Assembly (NCBI RefSeq): GCF_003573695.1
Contig: NC_039363.1
Span: 149,080,826 to 149,144,825, forward strand
Length of the DNA: 64,000 bases
From: Papaver somniferum
Taxonomy: Eukaryota > Streptophyta > Magnoliopsida > Ranunculales > Papaveraceae
Reading direction: 5' to 3'
The position numbers were made by a program, and so were the translations under genes. Positions within the stretch are counted from its first letter, which is position 1. Each line of letters begins with the position of its first letter. Shown piece after piece: positions 35,693-47,364 of this stretch. The notes beneath the pieces are model-generated. The model saw only the letters and a list, made by a program, of their open reading frames with translations. It made no database searches and was not told the DNA's origin.

Positions 35693-36749
35693 CGGCTTTA
35701 TTGTGTGGTATCAATTGTTTAGGCTTACAAAATTTCGGTGCATTTACGGTGCTTTAATGTATATGTTGTTTCAATTGCTTCCGGTTGAGGTGAATAATTA
35801 TGCAAGTTTGATTTATTTGGTTTGTATGAATTATTTATGGCTTAACGAAATAAAAGGTTTATGGGATGAATTGTTTAGTCCAATTCGATTCCGGATAAGA
35901 GAAACTAAGTGAATTCTGATCTTAGTTAGACTTATCGAAGTGAGGTTTCGGTTATTCAAGTCTAATCGAATTCCTTAACAAGAAATACTAGTTAACTAAC
36001 CTAGTACTTGTCTTATTTAAAATTGAAAGGTCTAAGCTTATGGATAATTAGAAAATGATGACAAAAATATAGTTATCTTTATTTTGGTCTTATCGAATAA
36101 GCCATTGTTTTTGTACAATCGGTTTAGCAAAGGAACTAAGGTGCTTAGTTGATTTTTGGTTTACTAAACTAAAGTTGAAAAATAGTTTCGGACAATTGTT
36201 TCCTTGATAACATATCAAAATAAAACTACTTGTAGTTTCGGTTTTGATATTGGTTATCAGAACATGGTGTGTGGAACCCTCATGCCTAACTCTACAAGTT
36301 GCAAGTCTATTTTGAGATTTGTAAGATTCTTTTTGTGTTGTCATTTATTTTTTTGTTTCTTTGTCATTTTGTGACGAAAAGGGGGAGAAATATATGGAGT
36401 AAACAAGTGATACTGGCATTGATTTTATATTGATTGGTATCGCTAAGGAAAAGAACATTGGTGCTTAAATGTTTATCTAAATGAAAGAGTGAAAGCACAG
36501 TTAAGGGGGAGTAACATATCATATTAAGTGGTATAACAAAGACGTGCTGATTGAATATCTGCCTATCTTCCTTAGGGTGAGTATTATCTTTGTTATTATA
36601 ATGTCAACAACGACATTTTTGAGGATTGAATGTATGCAGTTTACTGTGTTGTTGAATTCGGGAATCAAGCGTATGTGTAATGAATTCTTGTAATTTTTTT
36701 ATCCATATGATGTAAGAGTTTTGTCACTAAAATTGACAAAGGGGGAGAT
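35693..36749 (+). mobile_element. C internal 3' region with repeated polypurine tracts
   Basis: No ORF is supported. Three tract-like motifs follow one another: GAAAAGGGGGAGAAA near 36376, TTAAGGGGGAGTAA near 36502 and GACAAAGGGGGAGAT at 36735-36749. The last sits directly before the 3' LTR. Multiple polypurine tracts are a described Sirevirus trait. Confidence 0.75.
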
Positions 36750-39497
36750 TGTTAGAGCATAGCTCGGTTGAACCCACCAAGCATTGGTATGTCAAGTTTG
36801 GTTGTCATATTTTAGTGAATCAAAACTCATGTTAAGAGTCGCTTGATTATGTACTAGAGTCAACTTCGTATAGGTTAGCTTGAAAGTATTAGGATATGAG
36901 ACATTACGAGTATTGCGAAGACTTGAAGAGGTTAGTGATATTTGCCTTGAACTGTTTCATTCCCTAATGTATCTTTCAAGTCGTGCATATTGAAAACAAA
37001 ACTGCGAAGCATATTTGAACTCTAGATAGACATAGTATTAAGGAATACAATACGAGGTTTATTGTTTAACCATTAAACTTTGTAGATAAGACGTCGCCAT
37101 AATCATTTGAATGCTAATGTGATTATGTATGGGTATGAGGTGAGGATTTCATCCTAGGGAACAATGTTTACATGTGTTCTAAGGAAGTAAAGTTCATAAA
37201 CTTGTTTGTGAATCGAAAAGGAAATCGCGAGGCGTTATTAGGATTGTGATTCATTGCATATCTTGTGAACATCCAATATGTGTGATTTAGTAGAACCGTT
37301 CATGACTTGTTTGTGTTCTTGGTAAAACTATTCACAAAGGCCTGACTTATGTATTGGTATGACTTTTATTAGTGAAACCGATCTTAAGTAATCACCCGAG
37401 ATGGTATGATCGGGTTTGTGATTTTATGTCCGACCAAAACTGGGAAAAGGGGAACCGATCCTAGTAAGAGGTGCAGTACATCAGAAAGGGGAACCGATCC
37501 TTGTATGAGGTGCAGCAGGTTTATAGCAGAAAGGGGAACTGATCCTATGGACATGTGCAACAAATTCAAGTTAGATACCATATATATGTGGGGAACCGAT
37601 CCTAGTACCTAGTCAACCGAATTTTGGAAAGCTAGTGTGACTATGCATAATACTCACATGGAGGTAGAACCGAAACTTGTTTTGGTAGAACTGTTACACC
37701 CACGATTTGTGATTGAATGTTATTTGATCAATCACATAGTTCTTGAAAGTAAGATGAACCAATTCTAAACTTGTTTGGAAGTGTGGCAAATCGGTTTCAA
37801 GGTTGTAAGTATGAAAGAGAACTTACAAAGTTAGGATGTCGACATACTTTGAACACGTGATGTGAATGTATATTATTTAATTGTTCAAAGTTATTCCTTA
37901 ATAGCTAAAGGAAGAGAATCCCAGGATCGAAACATAAATAAGTTAAGAATCTTTTAATTAAGGTTATTAATTTCATTTTTAGAAAAATAAGAATTAGTAA
38001 TGTGCATTTACTAATTAAATATTTTCTGAAAGATTTCGATCATTATTTTGGATAGAGCATTTCCAGGAATTATGGAAACGGAATTTGTGCTTTAATGAAT
38101 ATCTTGAGAATATTTTCGGTTTTGGAAATTCTTTGGTGTTCAAACTTCCTAGTCGATAAATACTGAAGTTTGCATTTCTAGTAAACTAATCCTTGGTAAC
38201 AGCAAACTACCTCTTGTTGTGCTGCTACTGGTGAAGCTACCTATTCGGAAAGGAGAGTAACCTAATTAGGCGAAATCTCTTACGGCCGCTCAGTTTAAAG
38301 TCTTCTTTGGGATTGAGAATCTCTAGTCAGTACCGTTGGTGGGAAACTAGATAATTGCAGTTTATCTTTTGTTTTCATTGATTTGATTGACTAAGGGTGG
38401 TTGAACTTTGATTGCACCTAGTTTGTTTATACTTGAGGATCTTCTCTTCTGATATAAGATTCACTCAAACTAGTTCAGAGTTTCAACAAGGATCTTTAGA
38501 TTGTTGTTAGTTCTAAAGACAATGTTTTGATAATCCATTGTTAACAGACTCCGTTCTGTGTGATTGATTACAAGAGGTTCAAGTGATTGTGTGCATGTGT
38601 TTATTGAAGATCTAAGAACATTTGAAGACGAAGAAGATATTGATAGATTTCTGATTTGTGAGTTCATAATCTTTGGTGTGCACAATACTTGTTTCGGTAA
38701 AAAGAGGATCCAATTAATAATCAGTTTTATCCTTGTGATAAAATTGGATTGATTAATTGAGTAGATCGGCATCAACACAATTCTTTGGATTAAGAGTGTT
38801 GATCGTAAAATTTTAACGATTACTTTGGTAATTGAACATAAGATAGATCTAACGACCTGACGAAAGAGTTTATGTTAAGATAAACAGAAGAGCCTTTGTC
38901 CGACCCATATCACTTGGTTGAAGAGAGTTGATACCAAACAGATTTTTTGTTCCTTTACTGTTTGGAATACGAACCAAATGAATTGATCCAAGTACGTGAC
39001 TTATTTATAAGTTGGAGGCGTGGGAATACAGACGAAACTAGGTAAACTATAGGTTTAGTTTCTTGGTCTCAAATATACGAAGTTGGTGTAATTTTGTGTA
39101 ACGGATTAATCCTGAAAGTATTCAATTTTGGACTAGGTCCCGGGGTTTTTATGCATTTGCGGTTTTTCTCGTTAACAAATCTTACTGTGTCATTTACTTT
39201 TATTTTCCGCAATTATAATTGTCTTTATTATAATTTAAAATAAATCACACAAACGTTAGTTCCTATTTACTTGATAAGTAAATTTTATTGTGTTTGGTTA
39301 AGTCCGAACCTTTTTATCAAGTAAACATACTTCGTTGTTGTATTGTCTCGATCTCGTATCCATAGACGATCACACGAAGTGTGAACCGATTAGTTGTATT
39401 GTCTCGACTCAGACCATAGACAATCACTTTCGGAGAAAGGACTTATAGGTAGGAAAAGTTTCAGATTGAGGTATATTTGGGTACCCTCATCTTTTCA
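36750..39497 (+). mobile_element. C 3' LTR (2,748 bp)
   Basis: It starts TGTTAGAGCATAGCTCGG and ends CATCTTTTCA, followed by CTCCC. It contains a roughly 0.5-kb module at 37270-37830 absent from the 5' LTR, with repeats of GGGGAACCGATCC (37449, 37490, 37590). Its TATA box is altered (GATAAATA at 38155-38162). Confidence 0.92.
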
Positions 39498-39502
39498 CTC
39501 CC
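39498..39502. repeat. Target-site duplication of C, right copy (CTCCC)
   Basis: It pairs with 22829-22833. E1 sequence continues with CCTTAGTCAATAC. Confidence 0.92.
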
Positions 39503-40647
39503 CCTTAGTCAATACTTCATCTCAACATGAAAACCACTCCCCCTTACATAATGATTCGTAAACCATATGTATTTGTAGTATGAAACTACACATTAATTCT
39601 CCCCTTTTGTCAATATAAATTGCAAAGGTACGAAAATTAGTGCGATCCTCATGAAATTTTCACAGAGATACTTCATGACCAAAAGAGAATACCATACCAA
39701 CTTATTTAGATGCCATCATAAAGCCTAAGCTAAATGCATTCATCAAGGAGCTAATAAAGATACAAGATAACCCCTACAATATTCCACAGCCACACTCCCC
39801 ACAAATATTTGGCAATTAAGCATAAGTTCGAAAAGAACTCTCTTCCATAATATTTCATTCCCGAAGGAACAACAAAGGCGACCTTGCTTTTACAAGAAAA
39901 GAAGGATTTCTTTTGGATAAAATCAAATCACATGAAAAACATGAATTTGTATCTAAAAATATTCAATTGAATTAACCACAAGAGAACCCATGGTTATTTC
40001 AATCAAAATACACAACTAAATTAACCACAAGAAAGTGATCAATTCAATTGGTCATGCTCGTCATAAGAGAACTTACGGAGCTAAAACTAAGTTAATCATA
40101 AGAGAATGATCAACTCAATTCTGTTATGCTCAAACATAAGAAACCTTACGGAGCAACACAGTATATGCACAAAAATGTGGATCGGAGATCGACCAATACT
40201 GCGGAATACACAAGGATTCATCATATTTTCCACCACCATTTGCATAATGACATACAATAGACTTAATCCTTGTAAACAAAAGTTTTATCCTTTCATCCAT
40301 CAAATAATGACATAAAAGGCTTTTAACTTTTGTAATGTCAAAAGTTCATTTTATCTTCTATCAATATATTCATACCGACATAATAGATATAACTTTTGAA
40401 CAAGTATGGGAAAGTCACAGGTTCACGGACGTAAACAACATATCCCATAACGATTTGCAATATACAAAATCATAAATATTAAAATTGCAAAAATCATCTT
40501 CCAAGAAACTTAGATTTTAAATAAATAAATCTAAAACATGAAGATGAAAATCGTTAGACATATCTATGTGTACTCACAATAATGGCTATTCCAAACCCTG
40601 GTTATTCTTCTGAAAACACAAGAAATAAATTCTTAAAAGAAGATTTA
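39503..40647 (-). mobile_element. E1 internal 3' region
   Basis: No ORF is supported. On the minus strand it holds GTAAGGGGGAGTGG (near 39535) and ACAAAAGGGGAGAA (near 39600), relatives of the terminal polypurine tract. It is homologous to 45850-46860 of D1. Confidence 0.75.
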
Positions 40648-41076
40648 CTAGACATTGTAGAGCTTTTTCAGGGTATCTACATAGAATTCCTTCTCATTAT
40701 TGAAAAAGCCATTGATAATGGGATCATTCAATTCCTCTAAATCTTCAGAAATATCAGTTAACTCACTGAGTTCTCTTTTCAGTTCACGCAGAGTGTTCTT
40801 TGTTAGAGAAAACATTTGTTCATAGTGAGAGATATCTCTAATAGAAGAAATGATTCGAGATTTTAAATCATTTGTTTTCCCGATTAAATCTTTCACCATA
40901 GCCCTAAAGTTATTATCGGAATGACAAACAGACAATAGGCAGTTAGAGGAAGAACCTGGATCATCAGCCGTGTTCTTCGCCTTCCTTTTCCTTGAGGAAT
41001 AAATTTCTTCACACAGATAAACATTAACTGCTTCTATAGCATCTCTTTTTGTGGAACCTCTAGTTATAGGGGCCAT
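40648..41076 (-). CDS. E1 second ORF (MAPITRG protein), intact, 142 aa
   Basis: An intact ORF begins MAPITRGSTKRDAIEA. It has a basic patch (SSRKRKAKN, residues 28-36), then Ser-rich sequence, then a long helical, coiled-coil-like part with LRELKRELSELTDISEDL, ending FYVDTLKKLYNV. It lies 250 bp after gag on the same strand. There is no signal peptide or membrane helix. A relative is in C (MPPITRSVSK), and a 5'-anchored copy truncated by the duplication breakpoint is at 55175-55507. The basic patch could be a nuclear signal. Function is unknown; it may be an accessory protein, and keeping it while pol is gone is notable. Confidence 0.6.
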   Translation of the reverse strand: MAPITRGSTKRDAIEAVNVYLCEEIYSSRKRKAKNTADDPGSSSNCLLSVCHSDNNFRAMVKDLIGKTNDLKSRIISSIRDISHYEQMFSLTKNTLRELKRELSELTDISEDLEELNDPIINGFFNNEKEFYVDTLKKLYNV

Positions 41077-41326
41077 GAGATTGTATCTTTATAAAAGAAG
41101 GTAAAGAACAGTAATGTTCACAAGTAAACATAAATAGACTCCAGGATAGTAAAACCCTAAAGGACCTTGAAAAAGTCTCCACGGTTCATGATCCATTATT
41201 AGTAAAATATTTATTTGCTCAATATGGAACAGAGAAATCAACAAAAGATTTACAAGACTTGAATCAACCTTGAAGTAATCCTTATTTTTCAAGTCCAAAA
41301 ATAAGGATACGATACATTACTATGGT
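41077..41326 (-). other. E1 spacer between gag and second ORF
   Basis: An open frame of 69 codons (41089-41298) lacks any family signal and is not called as a gene; nothing else was seen. Confidence 0.4.
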
Positions 41327-42897
41327 TTAGATAGTAATAGAGTGAACAGAATGTTCACATCTTGTGTCACAGGGTGACATTTCAAGATTTGTTGAGTAAA
41401 CGGACTTACCTCGTTTAGCTCTGATTCTTTTGGATTTATTCTTGTACCTAGGCGTCTCTGACTTTTTCTCCAGAGTCAAATTCAACTTTTGCATGTCATT
41501 TTGAAGTTTGGTAATTCTTTTACAGTTTCTCTTGAACCTCCAACACTTACTTTGGACATGACTTGTATTTTCACAAAAAGAGCAGAGCAGAGAAGGCTTG
41601 CTTTGTGAAGATGAATCATGATTATCACAACGCTCAAGATCTTTTATTCCAGAACCGGTTGAGTTTGTTGTGCATACAGTCTTAGTTTTGAACCCTAAAC
41701 CCTGTGTGTTTCCAAAATCCTTTTGACCAAATAACATTGCTGAAATTTTGTCTGAGCTTCCTGACAACCCTTGCAGATCACACTTGAGAGAATTGATCTA
41801 TTTTTCTTTCAGAAATAGGGTTCTGGTGAATTCATCATTCAGACAGTCAATCTCAAGAGTGTTTACCAGCAGTGATGATTCAAGTTTATTCAACAATTTT
41901 TTCAGTTGAATATTTTCCTGATGAATTTCTTCATATTTATTCAGAAATTCTAGGATATCAGTATCCGACTCGCATTCACTAGAATTTGAGTTACATGGAG
42001 CTTCTGCCGAGAAGGCTGAACTTCCCACACTCATTTCAACAGTATATAAGGTGTTAGATATTTTTCTTGAATTGAATCATCAGAAGCAATAGAGAGAGAA
42101 GATGATCTCTCAGATCTTTTGCTTTTCTTTACCATGTTCTTGATCTTTTGTGTAATCAGTGATCTATTTAAATCAGCGTGATTAGAATAACAATGATCAT
42201 CCCATGACAATCTAGAAGTTTTACTTGCAATGGTCACAACATTGAACGCAGAGGTTCTGACTGTATTATGATCAAGATCAAGTAATTTAATCTTTCCCAC
42301 AAGAGTACTTCTGGAAAGGGTATCAAGGTTATTTCCCTCAACGATGGCATGCTTCTTAGAATCGTATCTAGATGGCAGCGATCTGATAATTTTCATCACA
42401 ATGTCCTTTTTAGGAATAGTCTTACCCAATGCAAAAGATGCGTTAACAATTTCAGAAACTTTGTGATTAAACTCATCAAATGAATCTTCACCTGCCATAC
42501 GAGGGTTTTCCCAATCGGAATTAAGGTTTTGAAGCCTAACTTCCTTTTCACTGGTATTTCCTTCAAATACGATTTCTAAGATATCCCAAGCATCTTTAGA
42601 CCGAGTGCACGTAGTCACATGGTGCTGAAGATCTGGGGTAATGGCATGTATGATGGCATTCAAACCGTCGGAGTTTTGCTTTGCAGCAAGTATCTCAGCA
42701 GCGTCATATGCACCAATATCCTTAGGAACAGTCGCATTCCCTACTGCCACAACGGGAGCATCATAGCCATTAACTACATATACCCATGATTGAAAATCAC
42801 GCCCTTGAAGAAAGGCACGCATAGCAATTTTCCACCACAAGTAATTTGATCCATCGAAGAATGGTGGTACGTTTATAGAGATAGCACTTCTGTCCAT
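41327..42897 (-). pseudogene. gag: E1 Copia-type gag (UBN2), broken twice
   Basis: It starts MDRSAISINVPPFFDGSNY 47 bp after the primer site. The first 288 codons are a clear UBN2/gag_polypeptide domain: GSNYLWWKIAMRAFLQGRD, TPDLQHHVTTCTRSKDAWDI, a FNHKVSEIVNASF helix and KIIRSLPSRYDSKKHAI. A frameshift at 42031-42034 leads into an acidic coiled-coil part (residues near ILEFLNKYEEIHQ), and an in-frame TAG at 41798-41800 precedes the last part. There GNTQGLGFKTK and an intact C-SF-C-ENTS-H-VQSK-C zinc knuckle lie, then a basic tail. No protease, integrase or reverse transcriptase follows. Copy 2 (55758-57326) shares the TAG, so it predates the duplication. Confidence 0.88.
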
Positions 42898-42943
42898 ATC
42901 AGATCGCTACGAACACAGACTTGTAAGGTCTTTAATGTGTTTG

Positions 42944-42958
42944 TCTGCTCTGATACCA
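42944..42958 (-). other. E1 primer binding site
   Basis: TGGTATCAGAGCAGA reads on the minus strand 2 bp after the LTR end; tRNA-Met type. Confidence 0.88.
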
Positions 42959-42960
42959 AT

Positions 42961-45440
42961 TGAAAATGCGGGGGTATAACAACCACACCCAACAATTCAT
43001 TTGGAAATATGAGAGGACTTACTTCAATACACTTTATAGAGAATCAACTAGACAGTCAGACTCAATCTAGAGTAAAGTATATCAAAGAGTTTAATATCTC
43101 TGTTTCACAATGTAATCAACAAATCAAATAGATAGAAATCCGTGAACCTGATTATTATGTAAAACAACTTGAACGGAACCAAAGACCAATGTTCAAGTGT
43201 CAATCAATGTAAATCAACAACCAAAGATTGGATATTCTAATTGATTGATCTAAACGCACAACCAGTGATATTTCAATTATATAACAAAATATAATGCGGA
43301 AAAGAAATAACACAGACACAAGAATTTTGTTAACGAGGAAACCGCAAATGCGGAAAAACCCGGGACCTAGTCTAGTTTGAAAACCACATTGTATTAAGAT
43401 GCTACAGACTCTAGCCTACTACCAGTTAACTTCGGACTGGACTGTAGTTGAACCCTAATCAATCTCACACTGATTCAAGGTACAATTGCACTCCTTACGT
43501 CTCTGATCCCAGCAGGATACTACGCACTTGATTCCCTTAGCTGATCTCACCCACAACTAAGAGTTGGTACGACCCAAAGTCGAAGACTTGATAGACAAAT
43601 CTGTCTCACACAGAAAAGTCTATAGGATTGAATAAATCTGTTTCCCACAGAAGTACCCAAGATTTTTTGTTCCGTATTTTGATAAATCAAGGTGAACAGG
43701 AACCAATTGATAAACCAAACTTATATTCCCGAAGAGCACCCTAGTATTATCAATCACCTCACAATAATCTTAATCGACTAGCGAAACAAGATATTGTGGA
43801 ATCACAAACGATGAGACGAAGTTGTTTGTGATTACTTTTCTATATTGCCTATCGGAGATATAAATCTCGAGCCAATTATTTCAATTGCACTCAAAACGAT
43901 AGAAACAACAAGATCAGATCATGCAACTACAAAGATAATAGTTGGGTCTGGCTTCACAATCCCAATGAAGTCTTCAAGTCGTTAACCTACAGGGTCTCGA
44001 GAAGAAACCTAAGGTTAAAGGAGAATCGACTCTAGTTATGCAACTAGTAACACACAGGAGGTGTGGGGATTAGGTTTCCCAGTTGCTAGAGTTCTCCTTT
44101 ATATAGTTTTCAAATAAGAGTTTGAAATCTAAGTTACCTTGGTAACAAAGCATTCAATATTCAACGTTAGATGAAAACCTGATTTAACCAAGCTAATATC
44201 TTTCAACCGTTAGATCGAACTTAGCTTGTTACACACAAATGAAATGTACCGTCATTTAGGTTTATGTAGCCGTACCTAAACGTGTACACCATGTTGGTTC
44301 ACAAATAGTTAACCGAGGTTAGCCATATGATTACTCTCATATCAACCTTATTAATCTTAACCATAACTAGTTCAAATGACTCAAATGAAACTAGTTAAAG
44401 AGTTTTTCAATTGCTATATTCTCATAGAATTATACAAGAACACAATTGAAGCAAAATCGGTTTGATTCACTCGAATCAGTACATGAACATTATAGCCACG
44501 GTTTGCAAAGATTGCATTCCTTAATATATATGTTTAGGTTCACGTACAACCGATTTTAGAAAGTAACACACTTAAGTATGCGTACGGATATGCGTACTTA
44601 AGTAACCAGATTTGACTTTGGTTTGGTTTTCAAACTCAGCAGAAATTCACGGACGTGAACTTTTCGCCAGTATGCATACGGGTACGCGTACTTAGGTAAT
44701 TGGATGAGTTTGTTTTGGTTTTCAAACTCATCAAAAGTTCACGACTTACCCAGTCTCCTATAACCATTTTGTATACACACAAGTATGCATACTTTAGGTT
44801 CCCGGTTTTGGACTTATACACTAATGTGCGAACACATTATGCTTATATTCAAAGATGGTTATAAGATTCTAAACTCTTTATTTCAATTATTGAAACATTC
44901 TTCTATAATGATAATAGTCGTTTTCACACACTATTAGCATCAAAGCAATTTTCAAGACACTGAAATATTTCAAGCCTACATCAAATGATTATATCACACA
45001 AACCATGTAAGATGTTATTCGACAATTTTCTCATGATATAAGATGAACTTGGTCGAAGCGAAAGCTTACCAACACATATTTCGAGAAATATGTAAGTGAG
45101 ATATACTCAGCTCGAAATCTCAAATGTGTATAGAGAAAACTATATCGTAACACGACTTATGTCTCAATATAGGAGATAGTAGAAATTGACTTTCCAAGTG
45201 ATAGATGAGTTCAAGTCTCCACATACCTTTTGTCGAAGAAGTTCCACAAGCTCCCCTTAGTAGTTCTTCTTCTTCAAATGATGAACGCCGTGAAAACTAA
45301 GCTCAACTACACTATTTATGTCCTGGTCCGAGACATCTATAAATAGGATATAAACCAAGACTTATAGTTTGTATCACTAACATTGACAAAAATGCTTGAG
45401 ATAGCAACGCATGCGAGTTCGACCGATCAATGCCCTAACA
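42961..45440 (-). mobile_element. E1 5' LTR (2.48 kb)
   Basis: On the minus strand it starts TGTTAGGGCATTGATCGG at 45440 and ends ATACCCCCGCATTTTCA at 42961, next to the primer site. The TATA box is at 44098-44105 and palindromes at 44575-44599 and 44669-44692. It is repeated almost unchanged at 57390-59858. Confidence 0.92.
44098..44105 (-). promoter_or_regulatory. E1 LTR TATA box (TATATAAA)
   Basis: ACTATATAAAGGAGA on the minus strand, about 1.3 kb into the LTR. It is conserved in all sister LTRs. Confidence 0.7.
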
Positions 45441-45527
45441 ATCAAGACTTATAGTTTTGGCAATTAAACTTGACAAACAAGCTTGAGATAGCAACGCTTG
45501 CGAGTTCGACTGAGAAATGCTCTAACA
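45441..45527 (-). mobile_element. D1 3' LTR, first 87 bp
   Basis: On the minus strand it starts TGTTAGAGCATTTCTCAG at 45527 and reads to AGTCTTGAT, where E1 begins. It belongs with 2087-4381. The first five plus-strand bases, ATCAA (45441-45445), are the right copy of the E1 target-site duplication. Confidence 0.9.
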
Positions 45528-47055
45528 ATCTCCCCCTTTGTCAATTTAGTGACAGAACTATCAATACATATGGAACACAAAATAAATAAACTTTGTAGCT
45601 TCTCATCCAAATGCTTGATCTTCTTGGTTCTTCAACATTACTCGAAATCTTCGTCACTTCCAAGTACTCCAATGATTCCAAAGGTATTCTATTCAGCATC
45701 ATCGTTGCTGAAGTTCCGTAGCCATAACAATGAGAAAACAATAGCTCTCAATAATTTTCATACAATGTCATAGTATTTATTACACAGTATCAAAGTTTGA
45801 TTGTATCATAACTTCGACAACAATACTATGGTGATATGTATCACTCCCCCTTAGTCAATACTTTATCTCACATGAAAACCACTCCCCCTTACATAATGAT
45901 CCGAAAACCATATGTATTTGTAGTGTGAACTAGACATTAATTCTCCCCCTTTGTGTCAATAAAATTGGCAAAGGTACGAAAACTAATGGGGTCCTAATGA
46001 AATTTCCATAGAGATACTTCATGACCAAATGAAAAGGACATATCAACTTTTTAGATGCAGTCATATAGCTGAAACTAAATGCATTCATCAAGGAGTTTAT
46101 AAAGATACAAGATAACCCCTATAATATTCCACAGCCGCACTCCCCACAAAGATTTGGAAATTAAGCACAAGTTCAATTAAGAACTCTTCCTCATAAAATG
46201 TCATTCTCGAAAGAACAACAAGAGCGACCTTACTTTCACAAGAAAATAAGGATTTCTTTGGACATTAAAAAATCACATGAAACAAGAATTTGTATCCAAA
46301 AATCTTAATTAAATTAACCACAAGAAAACCCATGATTAATTTAATAGAAAATGCTCACATAAGAAAACTTACGAAGCCGCACAGTATTTACATAAAAATA
46401 TGGATCAGGAAAGATCAATACTGCGGAATAAACAAAGATTCATTTTATTCTTCATCACTATTTGCACAATGAAATATAATAGACTTTAATCTTTGTAAAC
46501 AAAAGTTCATCATTTCTTTCATCAATATTTGCGTAATGACATAAAAGGCTTAACTTTTGTTTGTCAAAAGTTCATTCAATCTTTTATCAATACTTGCATA
46601 TCGACATATGAAAGACTTAACTTTTGACCACGTATGGGACAATCACATTTCACGGACGCAAACACACATATCCCATAACAAGTTGCAATATATAAAACCA
46701 TAAAGATTAATATTGCAAAATCATCTTCCAAATAAACTTTAGAATTTACATAAATAAATCTAAAAACATTGCAAGATGAAAATCGTCGGAAATAGCTATG
46801 TGTACTCACAATAATGGCTATACCAAACCCTAGTGATCATTCTTAAAAGTACAAGAATATAATCTCATAAGAAGTTTCCTAGACAAAATATAAATCAACA
46901 AGCTAAGAACAAAGAACGACTCTTAAACCACCAAGACCGAACATTAACTGAAATCAATAGACTTTTCGGAATTCTCACGAGCCTTGAGATCTTTGAGCTT
47001 GTGATTAACATCATCCACTACTTCTTCAGAGAAGATATCCTCATTGAGAAGTTCT
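45528..47055 (-). mobile_element. D1 internal 3' region with four polypurine-type motifs
   Basis: Read on the minus strand, GACAAAGGGGGAGAT (45528-45542) abuts the LTR. Further motifs, ACTAAGGGGGAGTG, GTAAGGGGGAGTGG and ACAAAGGGGGAGAA, lie near 45845, 45890 and 45945. No ORF is supported in this 1.5 kb. It is repeated at 59946-61472. Confidence 0.78.
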
Positions 47056-47364
47056 TTAACATGTGTTCATGAGAACAAGGTCAGAACGAACCTTTTTCAA
47101 CTCAGTTCTTAACACATCAAGACTCTTCATAGTATCAACAAGTTGCAGTTTTGCTTCCTCAAAGTATTTAAGAAAATCATGAACCACTTCAGCAGAAACC
47201 ATATCCTCATTCTCAATATCCTGATGTGAATATGCATAGTAGCATGAGGCATGAGGACAATCATCTTATATTAGGGTTCTTTTCTTCCTCCCTTTGGACT
47301 CGAAACCAATTTCTTTATCAAGAAAACCTCTTGCAAAAATACCAGAGCTAGAAGATGAAGACAT
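47056..47364 (-). pseudogene. D1 second small ORF, one stop
   Basis: A frame of 103 codons starts MSSSSSSGIFARGFLDKE, has a basic patch (ESKGRKKRT) and an in-frame TAA after residue 32. It continues with an acidic then helical part (VVHDFLKYFEEAKLQLV, LDVLRTELKKVRSDL). Its position, basic patch and C-terminal helix match the MAPITRG ORF of E1, but the N-terminus differs. It may be a diverged counterpart. Function unknown. Confidence 0.5.

Noticed and set aside
41690..41706. CCCTAAACCCTG resembling plant telomere repeat (also near 56121)
   Set aside because: Only one to two units, and it lies in the GLGF-coding part of gag; not interstitial telomere DNA.
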